11,565 bases of DNA from Candidatus Auribacterota bacterium (GTDB lineage Bacteria > Auribacterota > Tritonobacteria > UBA1439), in contig JAPLCY010000341.1 of the NCBI GenBank assembly GCA_026391995.1, positions 1 through 11,565 on the forward strand. Direction: 5' to 3'. The notes under the pieces are model-generated. The model did not search any database. It worked only from the letters and a program-made list of their open reading frames with translations, and was not told where the DNA came from. Numbering within the stretch: the first letter of the stretch is position 1; each line of letters opens with the position of its first letter. This document shows, piece after piece, positions 1-7,056 of the stretch. The position numbers and the translations under genes are program-made.

Positions 1-2
1 TG

Positions 3-188
3 GTCTGGATGACCAGCGAGATCAAGGAGCGGCTCGGCGAGGAGCTGAAACGCCGTTGCGAGGAGATAGGCGAGAAGGGCCTCCTCGACACAATCGCCGA
101 CGAGTCCGTGACCACCGACCCGGCCGCGCTCCTCGAGTTTCTCCGGAAGGTCCATCATCCGGCCCTGGAGATGGAGCCGCTTATCTGA
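3..188 (+). CDS. acsB: Acetyl-CoA synthase (AcsB/CdhC), C-terminal 61 residues, 5'-truncated by window edge
   Basis: The open frame enters at the window edge and reads VWMTSEIKERLGEEL... to HPALEMEPLI before TGA at 186-188. The pattern, an amphipathic helix with IKERLGEEL, then IADESVTTDP, a short helix and a final HPALxMxPLI, matches my memory of the extreme C-terminus of bacterial acetyl-CoA synthase (CODH/ACS beta subunit). That enzyme condenses CO, a methyl group from the corrinoid protein and CoA at its Ni-Ni-Fe4S4 A-cluster. The A-cluster cysteines lie upstream and are not in the window, so catalytic competence cannot be judged. The identification is strongly supported by the acsD, acsC and acsV genes immediately downstream on the same strand. 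The next gene starts 119 bp later. Confidence 0.8.
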   Translation, partial: VWMTSEIKERLGEELKRRCEEIGEKGLLDTIADESVTTDPAALLEFLRKVHHPALEMEPLI

Positions 189-195
189 AGCCGGC

Positions 196-204
196 TGTGG
201 ATAA
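196..204 (-). promoter_or_regulatory. Exact DnaA-box match (TTATCCACA on minus strand)
   Basis: TGTGGATAA on the + strand is the exact reverse complement of the classical DnaA box. It lies just after the acsB stop. No cluster of further boxes surrounds it, so this is a lone site, possibly a DnaA titration or regulatory site or chance. Confidence 0.3.
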
Positions 205-290
205 GTTATTAATCTTGCATCATAGGGCATCACTCTAATTCGCCGACCATCAAGGCAACTCTCTGGTGCTACTCCCGGCCACGGATGTAA

Positions 291-296
291 TATACT
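291..296 (+). promoter_or_regulatory. Possible -10 element upstream of acsD
   Basis: TATACT lies 12 bp before the acsD ATG at 308, in an AT-richer patch of the 189-307 gap. No convincing -35 box is visible 16-18 bp upstream. A -10 this close would give an almost leaderless mRNA. The rest of the gap holds only the DnaA-box match. No terminator hairpin is seen after acsB, so read-through from acsB is also possible. Confidence 0.25.
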
Positions 297-307
297 ATAC
301 GACAATC

Positions 308-1261
308 ATGAACAATTCAGGAGCAAGCGCTATCAACACCGTCCGCATCGGCAACACCTCCTCCGAGGGGGGCACGCGCGCGTTCTCAATAGAGGTCGGC
401 GGCGGAAACTGTCTCCCGTTTCACCACTTCGAGGGAACAATTCCGCATCGCCCGGTCATCGCGTGGGAAATTCCCGACGTGCGGCCTGATGACTGGTGCG
501 ACACGGTGAAGGGGCCGTACCTCGATTTTCTCGGCGATCCGCTCCGGTGGGCGCGTTGTGTGGTTGATGAGAAGGGCGCCCGCCTCATCTGCCTCGATCT
601 CCGCGGTGCGCGCCCCGACCGCGAGAACAGGAGCGCCGCACAGTCCGTCGAGCTGCTCCGGTCGATTCTAAAATCCGTGCCCGTGCCGTTGATCATCAGG
701 GGGCCGGGGCCCGGCGAGCGGCAGAACGGGGTCCTCACCGCGTGCGCCGAGGCGGCGCAGGGGGAGCGCTGCCTGCTCGCCTCCGCCGTCGCGGAGGAGT
801 ATAAGACGATAGTCGCCGCGGCCGCCGCCTATGGGCACCTCGTCGTGGCCGAGACGCCGATCGACGTGAATCTCTGCAAGCAGCTCAATATCCTGATATC
901 CGACCTGCACTTTCCCGCCGATCGCGTGGTGATCGATCCGCTGACAGGGGGGCTTGGCTACGGGCTGGAGTACACCTACTCGGTGATGGAGCGGATCCGT
1001 CTCCAGGCGCTCTCCGGCGACGGGATGATGCAGATGCCGTTCATCAACTTCGTCGGCCCGGAGGTGTGGAAGGTGAAAGAGGTGAAGGTCCCCGAGCAGA
1101 AGGAGCCGCAGTGGGGGAGCCGTGCCGAGCGCGGGGTTCTCTGGGAGATCTCGACGGCGGTCGCCCTGCTGCACGCGGGGGCGGATCTCCTTGTCATGCG
1201 CCACCCGGAGGCGATCGCGGTGGTGGAGAGGACGATCGACGGGTTGATGAAGAAGGGTTGA
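308..1261 (+). CDS. acsD: Corrinoid iron-sulfur protein small subunit (acetyl-CoA decarbonylase/synthase delta subunit)
   Basis: This is the small (delta/CdhD) subunit of the heterodimeric corrinoid iron-sulfur protein. It partners the large subunit to carry a methyl group from methyltetrahydrofolate to acetyl-CoA synthase. The 317-residue product covers the whole family (about 310-325 residues) as one TIM barrel. Recognisable blocks include GGTRAFSIEVGG (21-32), LPFHHFEG (36-43), PIDVNLCKQLNILI (184-197), IDPLTGGLGYGLEYT (209-223), SVMERIRLQAL (225-235), ERGVLWE (274-280) and LLVMRHPEA (294-302). The ATG at 308 was preferred over an in-frame GTG at 266, because known subunits begin about ten residues before the VxxG...GGTR block and the extra 14 residues do not look like protein. 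There is no clear ribosome binding site. It lies 119 bp after acsB and 132 bp before acsC, on the same strand. Confidence 0.93.
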   Translation: MNNSGASAINTVRIGNTSSEGGTRAFSIEVGGGNCLPFHHFEGTIPHRPVIAWEIPDVRPDDWCDTVKGPYLDFLGDPLRWARCVVDEKGARLICLDLRGARPDRENRSAAQSVELLRSILKSVPVPLIIRGPGPGERQNGVLTACAEAAQGERCLLASAVAEEYKTIVAAAAAYGHLVVAETPIDVNLCKQLNILISDLHFPADRVVIDPLTGGLGYGLEYTYSVMERIRLQALSGDGMMQMPFINFVGPEVWKVKEVKVPEQKEPQWGSRAERGVLWEISTAVALLHAGADLLVMRHPEAIAVVERTIDGLMKKG

Positions 1262-1263
1262 AC

Positions 1264-1314
1264 CACTGAGAACACCGGGAGCACTGGGGTAGGGTATATG
1301 CAGTGTTTTCAGTG
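1264..1314. repeat. Imperfect inverted repeat after acsD
   Basis: CACTGAGAACACCG (1264-1277) and CAGTGTTTTCAGTG (1301-1314) pair at 12 of 14 positions across a 23-nt loop, starting three bases after the acsD stop. The wording resembles a CACTGAGAACAC-type interspersed repeat seen between genes of several environmental bacteria (from memory). It lacks a following T-run, so it is not a canonical terminator, although an RNA stem here could protect the acsD 3' end. Confidence 0.4.
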
Positions 1315-1332
1315 CTTTTGGCGAGGGGATAG

Positions 1333-1338
1333 TATAAT
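1333..1338 (+). promoter_or_regulatory. Consensus -10 box (TATAAT) upstream of acsC
   Basis: A perfect TATAAT occurs in the 132-bp acsD-acsC gap. The best -35 candidate (TTCAGT at 1308-1313, 19-bp spacing) is poor. If used, transcription would begin near 1345, immediately before the 26-bp hairpin at 1346-1371, so the acsC mRNA would start with a stem-loop. Confidence 0.35.
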
Positions 1339-1345
1339 AACAGCT

Positions 1346-1371
1346 GTAGCGGAGACTTGAGTCTCCGTTAC
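1346..1371. repeat. 26-bp hairpin repeat, copy 1 (acsC leader)
   Basis: GTAGCGGAGACTT is followed by its near-complement GAGTCTCCGTTAC. The arms pair over the full 26 bp except for one G-T position, which pairs as G-U in RNA, and the centre is ACTTGAGT. The hairpin ends 22 bp before the acsC ATG. A second member of the same family lies at 7057-7082 and differs by paired changes in both arms. Confidence 0.6.
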
Positions 1372-1393
1372 GAAGAGTGCGATATCATACGAA

Positions 1394-2746
1394 ATGAAAT
1401 TGACCGGGTTGCAGATATTCAAACTCCTGCCGAACAAGAACTGCAAGGAATGCGGCTTCCAGACCTGCCTGGCGTTCGCCATGAAGCTTGTCGCCAAACA
1501 GGTGCGGCTCGACGCCTGCCCTTACGTGTCCGACGAGGCGAAGGCCGTTCTCGGCGCAGCCTCCGCCCCGCCGATCCGCCTCGTTGGCATCGGAACCGGC
1601 GAGCGCGAGGTGAAGGTGGGTGAGGAGCTGGTTCTCTTTCGGCATGAGAAGGCGTTTTTTCACAAGACGGCGATAGCGGTCCAGGTTGATGACCGCCTTT
1701 CTGGCGACGCGCTGGGCGCCCGCGTGAGGGAGGCTGCAGACTTCTCGGTTGAACGGGCCGGCGAGCGTCTCTGCATTGATCTCATCGCGGTGAAGGAGTT
1801 GAGCGGGGAGCCGGAGCGGTTTGTCGCCGCGGTCGCGCGAGTCAGGGAGATGTGCCCGCTCCCGCTGATACTCATATCAAGAAATCCCGCGTGCATGAGG
1901 GCGGGGCTCAAGGCCGCCGGGGGGACACGGCCCCTGCTCTGGGGCGCCGACCGGGACAACGCCGACGAACTGGCCGCGCTGGCGAAAGAGGCCGGCGCGC
2001 CCCTTGTGGCGGCGCCGGGGGGCAGCATCGACGATCTGGCTCAATTTGCCGCTGAACTTGCCGGGAGGGGGGTTGACGATATTATCCTCGCGCCATCTCC
2101 CGCGGGGGCCGCGGATCGTCTCGCTGCGTTCACCCTGCTCCGCCGCAGGGCGCTGTCGCGCGCCGCGCCCGGCACCGGTTATCCGACCATCCTCTCCGTT
2201 CCCGGGGGGGGCTACGAGGGCGCGGCGGCCGCCGTGGGCGGTATATGCAAATACGCGTCAATCGTGGTCCTCGAAACTCCCTCGCCCTGGCACTATCTGC
2301 CGCTCCTCACGCTGCGTCAGGGAATCTACACCGATCCGCAAAAGCCGCTCCAGGTGAACCCGGGCGTCTACCGGATCGGCGAGGCGAAGCCGGAATCGCC
2401 CCTCCTCGTCACCACCAACTTCTCTCTCACCTACTACATGGTATCGAGCGAGATCGAGGCCTCGGAAATACCCTCGTGGTTGCTGGTGGTTGACGCGGAG
2501 GGGCAGTCGGTCCTCACCGCGTGGGCAGCCGGGAAATTCAACCCGGAGGTCATCGCGAAGGCCGTCGTCGCGCAGGGGCTGGACACACGCGTGCCGCACA
2601 CACGGCTCATCATCCCCGGCTATGTGGCGATGATGAGCGGCGATCTCGAGGACAAGCTGCCCGGATGGAATATTATGGTTGGCCCGCAGGAGTCGGCGGA
2701 TATCCCGGTGTACTTGAAAGAGGTCTGGACCCGCCTGGGTACGTGA
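1394..2746 (+). CDS. acsC: Corrinoid iron-sulfur protein large subunit (acetyl-CoA decarbonylase/synthase gamma subunit)
   Basis: This is the large (gamma/CdhE) subunit, which binds both the [4Fe-4S] cluster used for reductive activation and the cobalamin that carries the methyl group. Its 450 residues match the family size. The N-terminal cluster domain has cysteines C17, C20, C25 and C42 (CKECGFQTC, then DACPY), the expected CX2CX4CX16C spacing. A TIM-barrel methyltransferase-like domain follows (roughly 95-330). A C-terminal Rossmann-like B12-binding domain (about 335-450) contains LLVTTNFSLTYY and ends with LIIPGYVAMMSGDLEDKLPGW and VGPQESADIP. The ATG start gives MKLTGLQIFKLLPNKNCKEC, the standard N-terminus. 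No strong Shine-Dalgarno is present. It is 28 bp upstream of acsV, so the two are probably cotranscribed. All key residues I can check are present. Confidence 0.95.
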   Translation: MKLTGLQIFKLLPNKNCKECGFQTCLAFAMKLVAKQVRLDACPYVSDEAKAVLGAASAPPIRLVGIGTGEREVKVGEELVLFRHEKAFFHKTAIAVQVDDRLSGDALGARVREAADFSVERAGERLCIDLIAVKELSGEPERFVAAVARVREMCPLPLILISRNPACMRAGLKAAGGTRPLLWGADRDNADELAALAKEAGAPLVAAPGGSIDDLAQFAAELAGRGVDDIILAPSPAGAADRLAAFTLLRRRALSRAAPGTGYPTILSVPGGGYEGAAAAVGGICKYASIVVLETPSPWHYLPLLTLRQGIYTDPQKPLQVNPGVYRIGEAKPESPLLVTTNFSLTYYMVSSEIEASEIPSWLLVVDAEGQSVLTAWAAGKFNPEVIAKAVVAQGLDTRVPHTRLIIPGYVAMMSGDLEDKLPGWNIMVGPQESADIPVYLKEVWTRLGT

Positions 2747-2774
2747 GAGCGACTGTATTTCGACACATCATCCC

Positions 2775-4433
2775 ATGAAATCATTCAGAGTAAAATTTCT
2801 CCCTTTGGGTGTCGAGTCGCGTGTTGCCGCCGGCGCGAGCGTCTACGATGCGGCCCTCACGCACGGGATCCAGCTCCGCGGCGAATGCGGCGGGCTGGGG
2901 AGTTGCGGGCAGTGCGTCGTGAAGATCGACGCGGGGGCATGCCCCCCGACCCCTCATGCGTCGATCACGCCTGACCGTGAGCGGCGCGGCTACCGGCTCG
3001 CCTGCGCGGCGCGGGTCGAGGATGATCTTGTGGTGTTCGTGCCGGAGGAGTCGCTCCTCCCCTCCGCGAGCGTGGACTACGCGGCGGTGGTCCTCAGCGA
3101 GGACGACCGGAAACGTGATCGCGCCCTCGCCGGCGTCGAGCCGTCTCCGCCGCTCAATCTCCCCCCCGGCATCGCCCGGCCGCTAGGGCTCGCGCTCGAC
3201 CTCGGGACGACCACGGTGGTCGCCGAGTTCGTCAACCTCCGCGCGGGGAACTGCGTCTCTCGCGCCGCCGCTTATAACCGGCAGCTTTCATGCGGCACCG
3301 ACATCATAAGCCGGATTACCTATGCCGAGCGTCCAGGCGGCCTGGAGTGGCTGCGCGGCCTCGCGCTTGAAACAATCAATGATCTTCTCGCCCGCCTCAT
3401 GGAACATTCGAGAGTGGGGCCGGGTGATCTGATCATCGCCATCGTTGCCGGGAACACGACCATGGTCCACCTTTTTCTGGGAATGGATCCATCGGGAATC
3501 AGGCTCGGGTCGTTCACCGCCGCGCATACCCGGTATCCCGCAATCCCCGCGCGTGAGGCGGGGGTGAAGATCGATCCCCTGGCCCCGGTCATGTTTGCTC
3601 CGGGGGTCGGGAGCTATGTCGGTGGCGACGTGACGGCGGGGGTGCTCGCCTGCCGCATGCACGAATGTGACGAGGTGACCCTCTTCATCGACGCCGGAAC
3701 AAACGGCGAGATTGTGCTGGGGAACAGGGAATGGATGATGGGCTGCGCCTGCTCGACCGGTCCCGCGTTCGAAGGCGTCGGCATTGCCTCCGGGATGATC
3801 GCGGCCCCCGGAGCGATCGAGGAGGTGCATATTCGGGATCTCGATGCGGCCCCGCGCCTGGGCGTGATCGGCGGCGCGCCGGCGCGAGGCATTTGCGGCT
3901 CGGGGATGATTGACCTGATGGCGGAGCTTTTCCGGCACGGGATACTCGACAGGAATGGCGCGTTAAACGCCGGGAGCCGCTGCCCGCGCCTGGCCGAGAG
4001 GGACGGGCACCCCGTGTACCTTGTGCGCACGAGGGGAGAGGATTGCGCCGCGAGGGATATCTACTTGAATGACGTGGACTTTAAGAAGCTGCTCCGCACC
4101 AAGGCCGCGATACAGGCGGCGATCCGGACGATGCTCAAGAATGTCGAGCTCGACGCCCGGGAGATCGGGCGCGTGGTGATCGCCGGCCGCCTCGGCGAGG
4201 CGATCGATGCCGGCAACGCCATCGCCATCGGCATGCTCCCTGACCTCCCCCTGGAGCGTTTCGACTACATTGGCAACGGCTCACTTTGGGGGGCGAACCT
4301 GATGCTGCTCTCGAAGGAAAGGGGAGTGGCGCTGGAGGCCATCGCCGACCGGATCACCTACCTCGACCTGAGCACCCACCCCGGTTACATGGAGGAGTAC
4401 GTCGCCTCTCTCTTCATCCCGCACACCGACTAA
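2775..4433 (+). CDS. acsV: Reductive activator of the corrinoid iron-sulfur protein (AcsV/RACo, ferredoxin-ASKHA ATPase)
   Basis: This 552-residue protein uses ATP hydrolysis to drive an electron from its [2Fe-2S] cluster onto inactive Co(II)-cobalamin of AcsC/AcsD, restoring methyl acceptor activity. The N-terminal plant-type ferredoxin domain has C38, C44, C47 (ECGGLGSCGQC) and C77 (RLACAARV). The C-terminal ASKHA-fold (DUF4445, COG3894) begins with phosphate-binding DLGTTT at 142-147, followed by GNTTMVHLFLGMDPSGI, a second phosphate loop IDAGTNGE (D306), CSTGPAFEG and, near the end, VVIAGRLGEAID. The characterised Carboxydothermus RACo is about 630 residues with a separate middle domain between ferredoxin and ATPase parts. 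Here the ATPase starts only about 50 residues after the ferredoxin domain, so that middle domain seems absent. It follows acsC by 28 bp. Confidence 0.9.
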   Translation: MKSFRVKFLPLGVESRVAAGASVYDAALTHGIQLRGECGGLGSCGQCVVKIDAGACPPTPHASITPDRERRGYRLACAARVEDDLVVFVPEESLLPSASVDYAAVVLSEDDRKRDRALAGVEPSPPLNLPPGIARPLGLALDLGTTTVVAEFVNLRAGNCVSRAAAYNRQLSCGTDIISRITYAERPGGLEWLRGLALETINDLLARLMEHSRVGPGDLIIAIVAGNTTMVHLFLGMDPSGIRLGSFTAAHTRYPAIPAREAGVKIDPLAPVMFAPGVGSYVGGDVTAGVLACRMHECDEVTLFIDAGTNGEIVLGNREWMMGCACSTGPAFEGVGIASGMIAAPGAIEEVHIRDLDAAPRLGVIGGAPARGICGSGMIDLMAELFRHGILDRNGALNAGSRCPRLAERDGHPVYLVRTRGEDCAARDIYLNDVDFKKLLRTKAAIQAAIRTMLKNVELDAREIGRVVIAGRLGEAIDAGNAIAIGMLPDLPLERFDYIGNGSLWGANLMLLSKERGVALEAIADRITYLDLSTHPGYMEEYVASLFIPHTD

Positions 4434-4438
4434 ATTAG

Positions 4439-4576
4439 GGTGACATCTTACCTAATAGCTTGCGCTGTAACGACGCTCATGAAGAATACGATGTCAATTG
4501 TATTTGCTGCTATATGCTTGACAACATATTCTAGATACATCATTAAGCAATGTAAAGGATTAGGTAAGATGTCACC
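4439..4576. mobile_element. 138-bp AT-rich element with perfect 18-bp terminal inverted repeats (MITE-like)
   Basis: GGTGACATCTTACCTAAT (4439-4456) is repeated as an exact reverse complement at 4559-4576. The 102 bp between them are clearly AT-rich against the GC-rich flanks and carry no open frame. The element fills the gap between the convergent acsV stop (4431-4433) and the next stop (4586-4588). Long perfect terminal repeats around a short non-coding core suggest a non-autonomous transposable element. No convincing target duplication is visible. The left arm can also form a short stem of its own (ATTAGG 4434-4439 with CCTAAT 4451-4456). A role as a bidirectional transcription block is possible but unproven. 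Confidence 0.65.
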
Positions 4577-4585
4577 GCAGCGTGG

Positions 4586-5701
4586 TTAGGGGGGGCCGAA
4601 CGCGGCGATGATCGACCGGATCTGTGATGCGGCAATCGATCCCTTCTTGATGAGCGTCCTCACCGCGCCCGCATCGAGCGTGAGGCGGATGCCGAGATCG
4701 CCGAGCGTCACGTCCGCGGGCGGGCTGTCGCTTATGATGATGATTTTGTCGCCGGCGATCTGGTCTCCGCGGGCAACCTCGGCGATGAGGGCCTTCGCCG
4801 GGGGGGCGGTCAGCTGTTCCACGGCGCCGGTGAGTTTACCCTTCTCCGCGCGGAGCGCGTTGCATCGCAGGTGATCGATCGCGGGGTGGCCGCGCAGAGC
4901 ATTGAGGAACGGTTCAAAACCGCTGCTGACGATCATTATCACGTACCCCATCAACTTGAGACTGTGGAGAAGATCATCGGCCTCCGAGGTGAGGCGCGTG
5001 GAGGCAGCGAGGGCCTTTACCGTCTCTAGCTTCAGGCCCGCCATCCCCTCCATTCCCGGCGTGCGGCCCTTTTCATTGCCGGCCATCTCCAGGAGCGCCG
5101 CGCGCATCTCATCGTCAAGGAGATTGCGCGTCGCAGTGAAGACCAGCAGGCGCGGATGCTTGCGGTATATCTCCTCCGTCTGAAAGAGCGACCGGATCCC
5201 CGCCCTCTCCATTTCCGCGCCCACGCCCTTCTCGATGGCCGCCGTGGAACGGGTGGAGGCGCTTGCATCGAGCTCCATCTCCATTGCGAAGAGATCGCCC
5301 CGCGATATCATCCTGGCGCTCTCGACATTGACGCCGTTGTTGGCGAGAATATAGGTCGCGCGGGACACGATGCCCGATTGATCCACGCCGACAAGGAGGA
5401 GACGCATCATGCGCCGCGTTGTGTGGCGCGGGGTGAAGCGCTGTCTTTCGGCGATGATCTGCAGTCCCGACTGATGGGCGACCGCCTGGAGCTTGGCCAC
5501 GAACTGGGGGCCGGGGATGGCTGCGCCGGTGAGGTCAACGGTGAGGAAGATGGAGAAGAGGCCGTGAAAAACCCCCTCTTCCATATCGATGATATTACCG
5601 CTGGCGTCCGAGATGATCGAGGTGACGAGGGAGACAAGGCCGGTGACGTCGCGCCCCATCCCGCACACCACGTAGATCTCGCGCTCCTGTGTCCCGGCCA
5701 T
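4586..5701 (-). CDS. Tandem ACT-domain protein with degenerate SerB-like HAD domain (probable pseudophosphatase)
   Basis: The 371-residue product has two ACT domains (about 8-85, YVVCGMGRDVTGLVSLVTSI; and 98-170, RLLLVGVDQSGIVSRATYIL) followed by a HAD domain resembling phosphoserine phosphatase SerB (about 182-371). Intact SerB reads FDMDST at motif I. Here it is FTATRN (188-193), so both aspartates, the nucleophile and the acid/base, are threonine. The motif II serine (VSSGF, 258-262) and motif III lysine (K303, AKALIAEVA) are kept. Motif IV GDGANDL is altered to ISDSPPADV (323-331), retaining one aspartate (D325). The protein is therefore probably not a phosphatase but may still bind an amino acid through its ACT domains and signal to an unknown partner. 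The ATG at 5701 was chosen because homology starts at residue 8 and a good promoter lies just upstream. The open frame continues to 6082, but that stretch overlaps the next gene and is not protein-like. Confidence 0.8.
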   Translation of the reverse strand: MAGTQEREIYVVCGMGRDVTGLVSLVTSIISDASGNIIDMEEGVFHGLFSIFLTVDLTGAAIPGPQFVAKLQAVAHQSGLQIIAERQRFTPRHTTRRMMRLLLVGVDQSGIVSRATYILANNGVNVESARMISRGDLFAMEMELDASASTRSTAAIEKGVGAEMERAGIRSLFQTEEIYRKHPRLLVFTATRNLLDDEMRAALLEMAGNEKGRTPGMEGMAGLKLETVKALAASTRLTSEADDLLHSLKLMGYVIMIVSSGFEPFLNALRGHPAIDHLRCNALRAEKGKLTGAVEQLTAPPAKALIAEVARGDQIAGDKIIIISDSPPADVTLGDLGIRLTLDAGAVRTLIKKGSIAASQIRSIIAAFGPP

Positions 5702-5721
5702 ATGCCCCCCCGCAAAGGACC

Positions 5722-5751
5722 ATTCTAGCAGCGGGCGGAGGGATGCGTCAA
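5722..5751 (-). promoter_or_regulatory. Sigma-70-type promoter for the ACT/HAD gene
   Basis: On the minus strand TTGACG (5746-5751) and TAGAAT (5722-5727) are separated by 18 bp; each differs from consensus at one base. The predicted transcript start near 5715 leaves a leader of about 14 nt with a G-run before the ATG at 5701. This supports that start over the upstream extension. Confidence 0.5.
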
Positions 5752-5831
5752 AGGAATTTGCCTGTTTCCCGTACTTCCTCACAGGTGGCGCCCCGTGAAG
5801 CAGGACAGTCCCCTCGGCGTCCGGAAAAGCC

Positions 5832-5860
5832 AAGACAGGGGGGGCATGCCGTGGTATGAT
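5832..5860 (+). promoter_or_regulatory. Sigma-70-type promoter for the glycosyltransferase cluster
   Basis: AAGACA (5832-5837) and TATGAT (5855-5860) are spaced by 17 bp. The expected start near 5867 gives a leader of about 37 nt, with GGAG at 5896-5899 before the ATG at 5904. It is divergent from the promoter at 5722-5751, so one short region would serve both transcripts. Confidence 0.45.
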
Positions 5861-5903
5861 ATCCGTTGCGCCGCCGTGGATTAGGGCGGAGCAGCGGAGT
5901 ACT

Positions 5904-7010
5904 ATGCGAATCGGCATCGATATCCAGACGACCATCGGAGCGCCGACGGGGGTGGGGAGATACACCACGCAGCTTGTGCTTTCTCTCGCCGGGCTCGGGG
6001 GGGATGAGGAGTACCGGCTTTTTTTCTTCGATTTTCTGCGCCGCGGCTGCCGGGTAAGGCCGGGCAATCCCCGCTTCACCATCAGGCCCGTACGTGTGAT
6101 CCCGGGGAGAATCTATGAATTGCTCTCCGCACGGACAGGCTGGCCCCCGATCGAGCTTTTCTCCGGGCGGTGCGATATTTTTCACTTCCCGAACTTCATC
6201 ATCCCGCCGCTCGGCAGCGGCAGGGCGGAGGTGACGGTGTGCGACTGTTCATTCGCGCGGTTCCCGCACTACGCCGAGGGTCGCAACCTGCGGCGGCTGG
6301 AACGATCTTTCAAGGGCACGCTCGACAGGGCCGATGCGGTGATCGCAATCTCAGAATTTTCCAAACGCGAGCTCATGGAAATCTACGGCGTGTCGGCGGA
6401 GCGGATCTTCGTGACGCACCTGGGGGTCGATATGCCTCCACCATCGCCTCGGGGCAGCGAGGCCGCCCGGCCGTACTTCCTCTTTGTCGGAACCGTCGAG
6501 CCGAGGAAGAATCTCGGCGGCCTTCTTGACGCCTGGCGCATTGCGAGGGGACGCGCCACTTCGTGGCGGCACAGCCTTGTCATTGCGGGGGGGCGCGGAG
6601 GGGGATGCCCTTCGGTCCTTGAGCAGGCGCGGTTGAAGGGCGTCGAGCGCGATGTCATCGTGCGCGACTATGTGAGCGATGGCGAGCTCGCGGCGCTCTA
6701 CCGGGGCGCGGAGGCCCTTGTCTTCCCTTCGTTCTACGAGGGGTTCGGCCTGCCTCCGCTCGAGGCGATGGCGTCCGGTACCCCGGTGATCGCCTCGCGT
6801 ATCCCAGCGGTCGTTGAGGTTGTCGGGGACATGGCGCTGTTGTGCGATCCGCATAATCCCGAAGAGATCGCAGAGGCTATGCACCGTGTAATAGGTGATG
6901 AGGCATTGCGCAAGAAGCTGATTGCGGGGGGAATCGGGCGGGCAAAGGCATTTACATGGCAAAAGACGGCGGAAAAGACACTTGCATTATATCGCGATCT
7001 ATTGGTATAG
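5904..7010 (+). CDS. GT4-family glycosyltransferase (first of three)
   Basis: A 368-residue GT-B fold retaining glycosyltransferase (group 1, CAZy GT4), expected to add a sugar from a nucleotide-sugar donor to a lipid-linked acceptor at the inner face of the cytoplasmic membrane. The acceptor domain starts MRIGIDIQTTIGAPTGVGRY (1-20), with a glycine-rich turn near 12-19, and includes DIFHFPNF (91-98). The donor domain begins around 190 with FLFVGTVEPRKNL (192-204), where R201-K202 should contact donor phosphate. The EX7E motif is intact in FYEGFGLPPLEAM (E279 and E287). The end (TWQKTAEKTLALYRDLL) is typical of the family. The ATG at 5904 has GGAG just upstream; an earlier in-frame start (5856) would add 16 non-conserved residues and overlap the promoter. 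The donor sugar cannot be read from sequence. It is a close paralogue of the next gene. Confidence 0.9.
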   Translation: MRIGIDIQTTIGAPTGVGRYTTQLVLSLAGLGGDEEYRLFFFDFLRRGCRVRPGNPRFTIRPVRVIPGRIYELLSARTGWPPIELFSGRCDIFHFPNFIIPPLGSGRAEVTVCDCSFARFPHYAEGRNLRRLERSFKGTLDRADAVIAISEFSKRELMEIYGVSAERIFVTHLGVDMPPPSPRGSEAARPYFLFVGTVEPRKNLGGLLDAWRIARGRATSWRHSLVIAGGRGGGCPSVLEQARLKGVERDVIVRDYVSDGELAALYRGAEALVFPSFYEGFGLPPLEAMASGTPVIASRIPAVVEVVGDMALLCDPHNPEEIAEAMHRVIGDEALRKKLIAGGIGRAKAFTWQKTAEKTLALYRDLLV

Positions 7011-7044
7011 AGATAATCGGTAAGTTATCCGTAGATTCTGGCAG

Positions 7045-7053
7045 TTATCCACA
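7045..7053 (+). promoter_or_regulatory. Exact DnaA-box match (TTATCCACA)
   Basis: TTATCCACA matches the DnaA consensus exactly. A one-strand neighbour, TTATCCGTA at 7025-7033, matches 7 of 9 bases and lies 20 bp upstream in the same orientation. Two boxes do not make an origin, and no dnaA, dnaN or AT-rich unwinding region is near. Confidence 0.3.
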
Positions 7054-7056
7054 ACA

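Noticed and set aside
196..204. Replication origin
   Set aside because: A single exact box here, with no box cluster, unwinding region or dnaA/dnaN/gidA neighbours.
266..307. GTG start for acsD giving 14 extra residues
   Set aside because: The added residues are not protein-like and known N-termini align with the ATG at 308.
3288..3938. Minus-strand open frame of 216 codons opposite acsV
   Set aside because: The same kind of GC-rich shadow; the + strand encodes clear ASKHA motifs throughout.
5702..6082. 127-residue N-terminal extension of the ACT/HAD gene
   Set aside because: It overlaps the start of the first glycosyltransferase on the other strand, has no ACT-like or other recognisable content, and contains the gene's own likely promoter.
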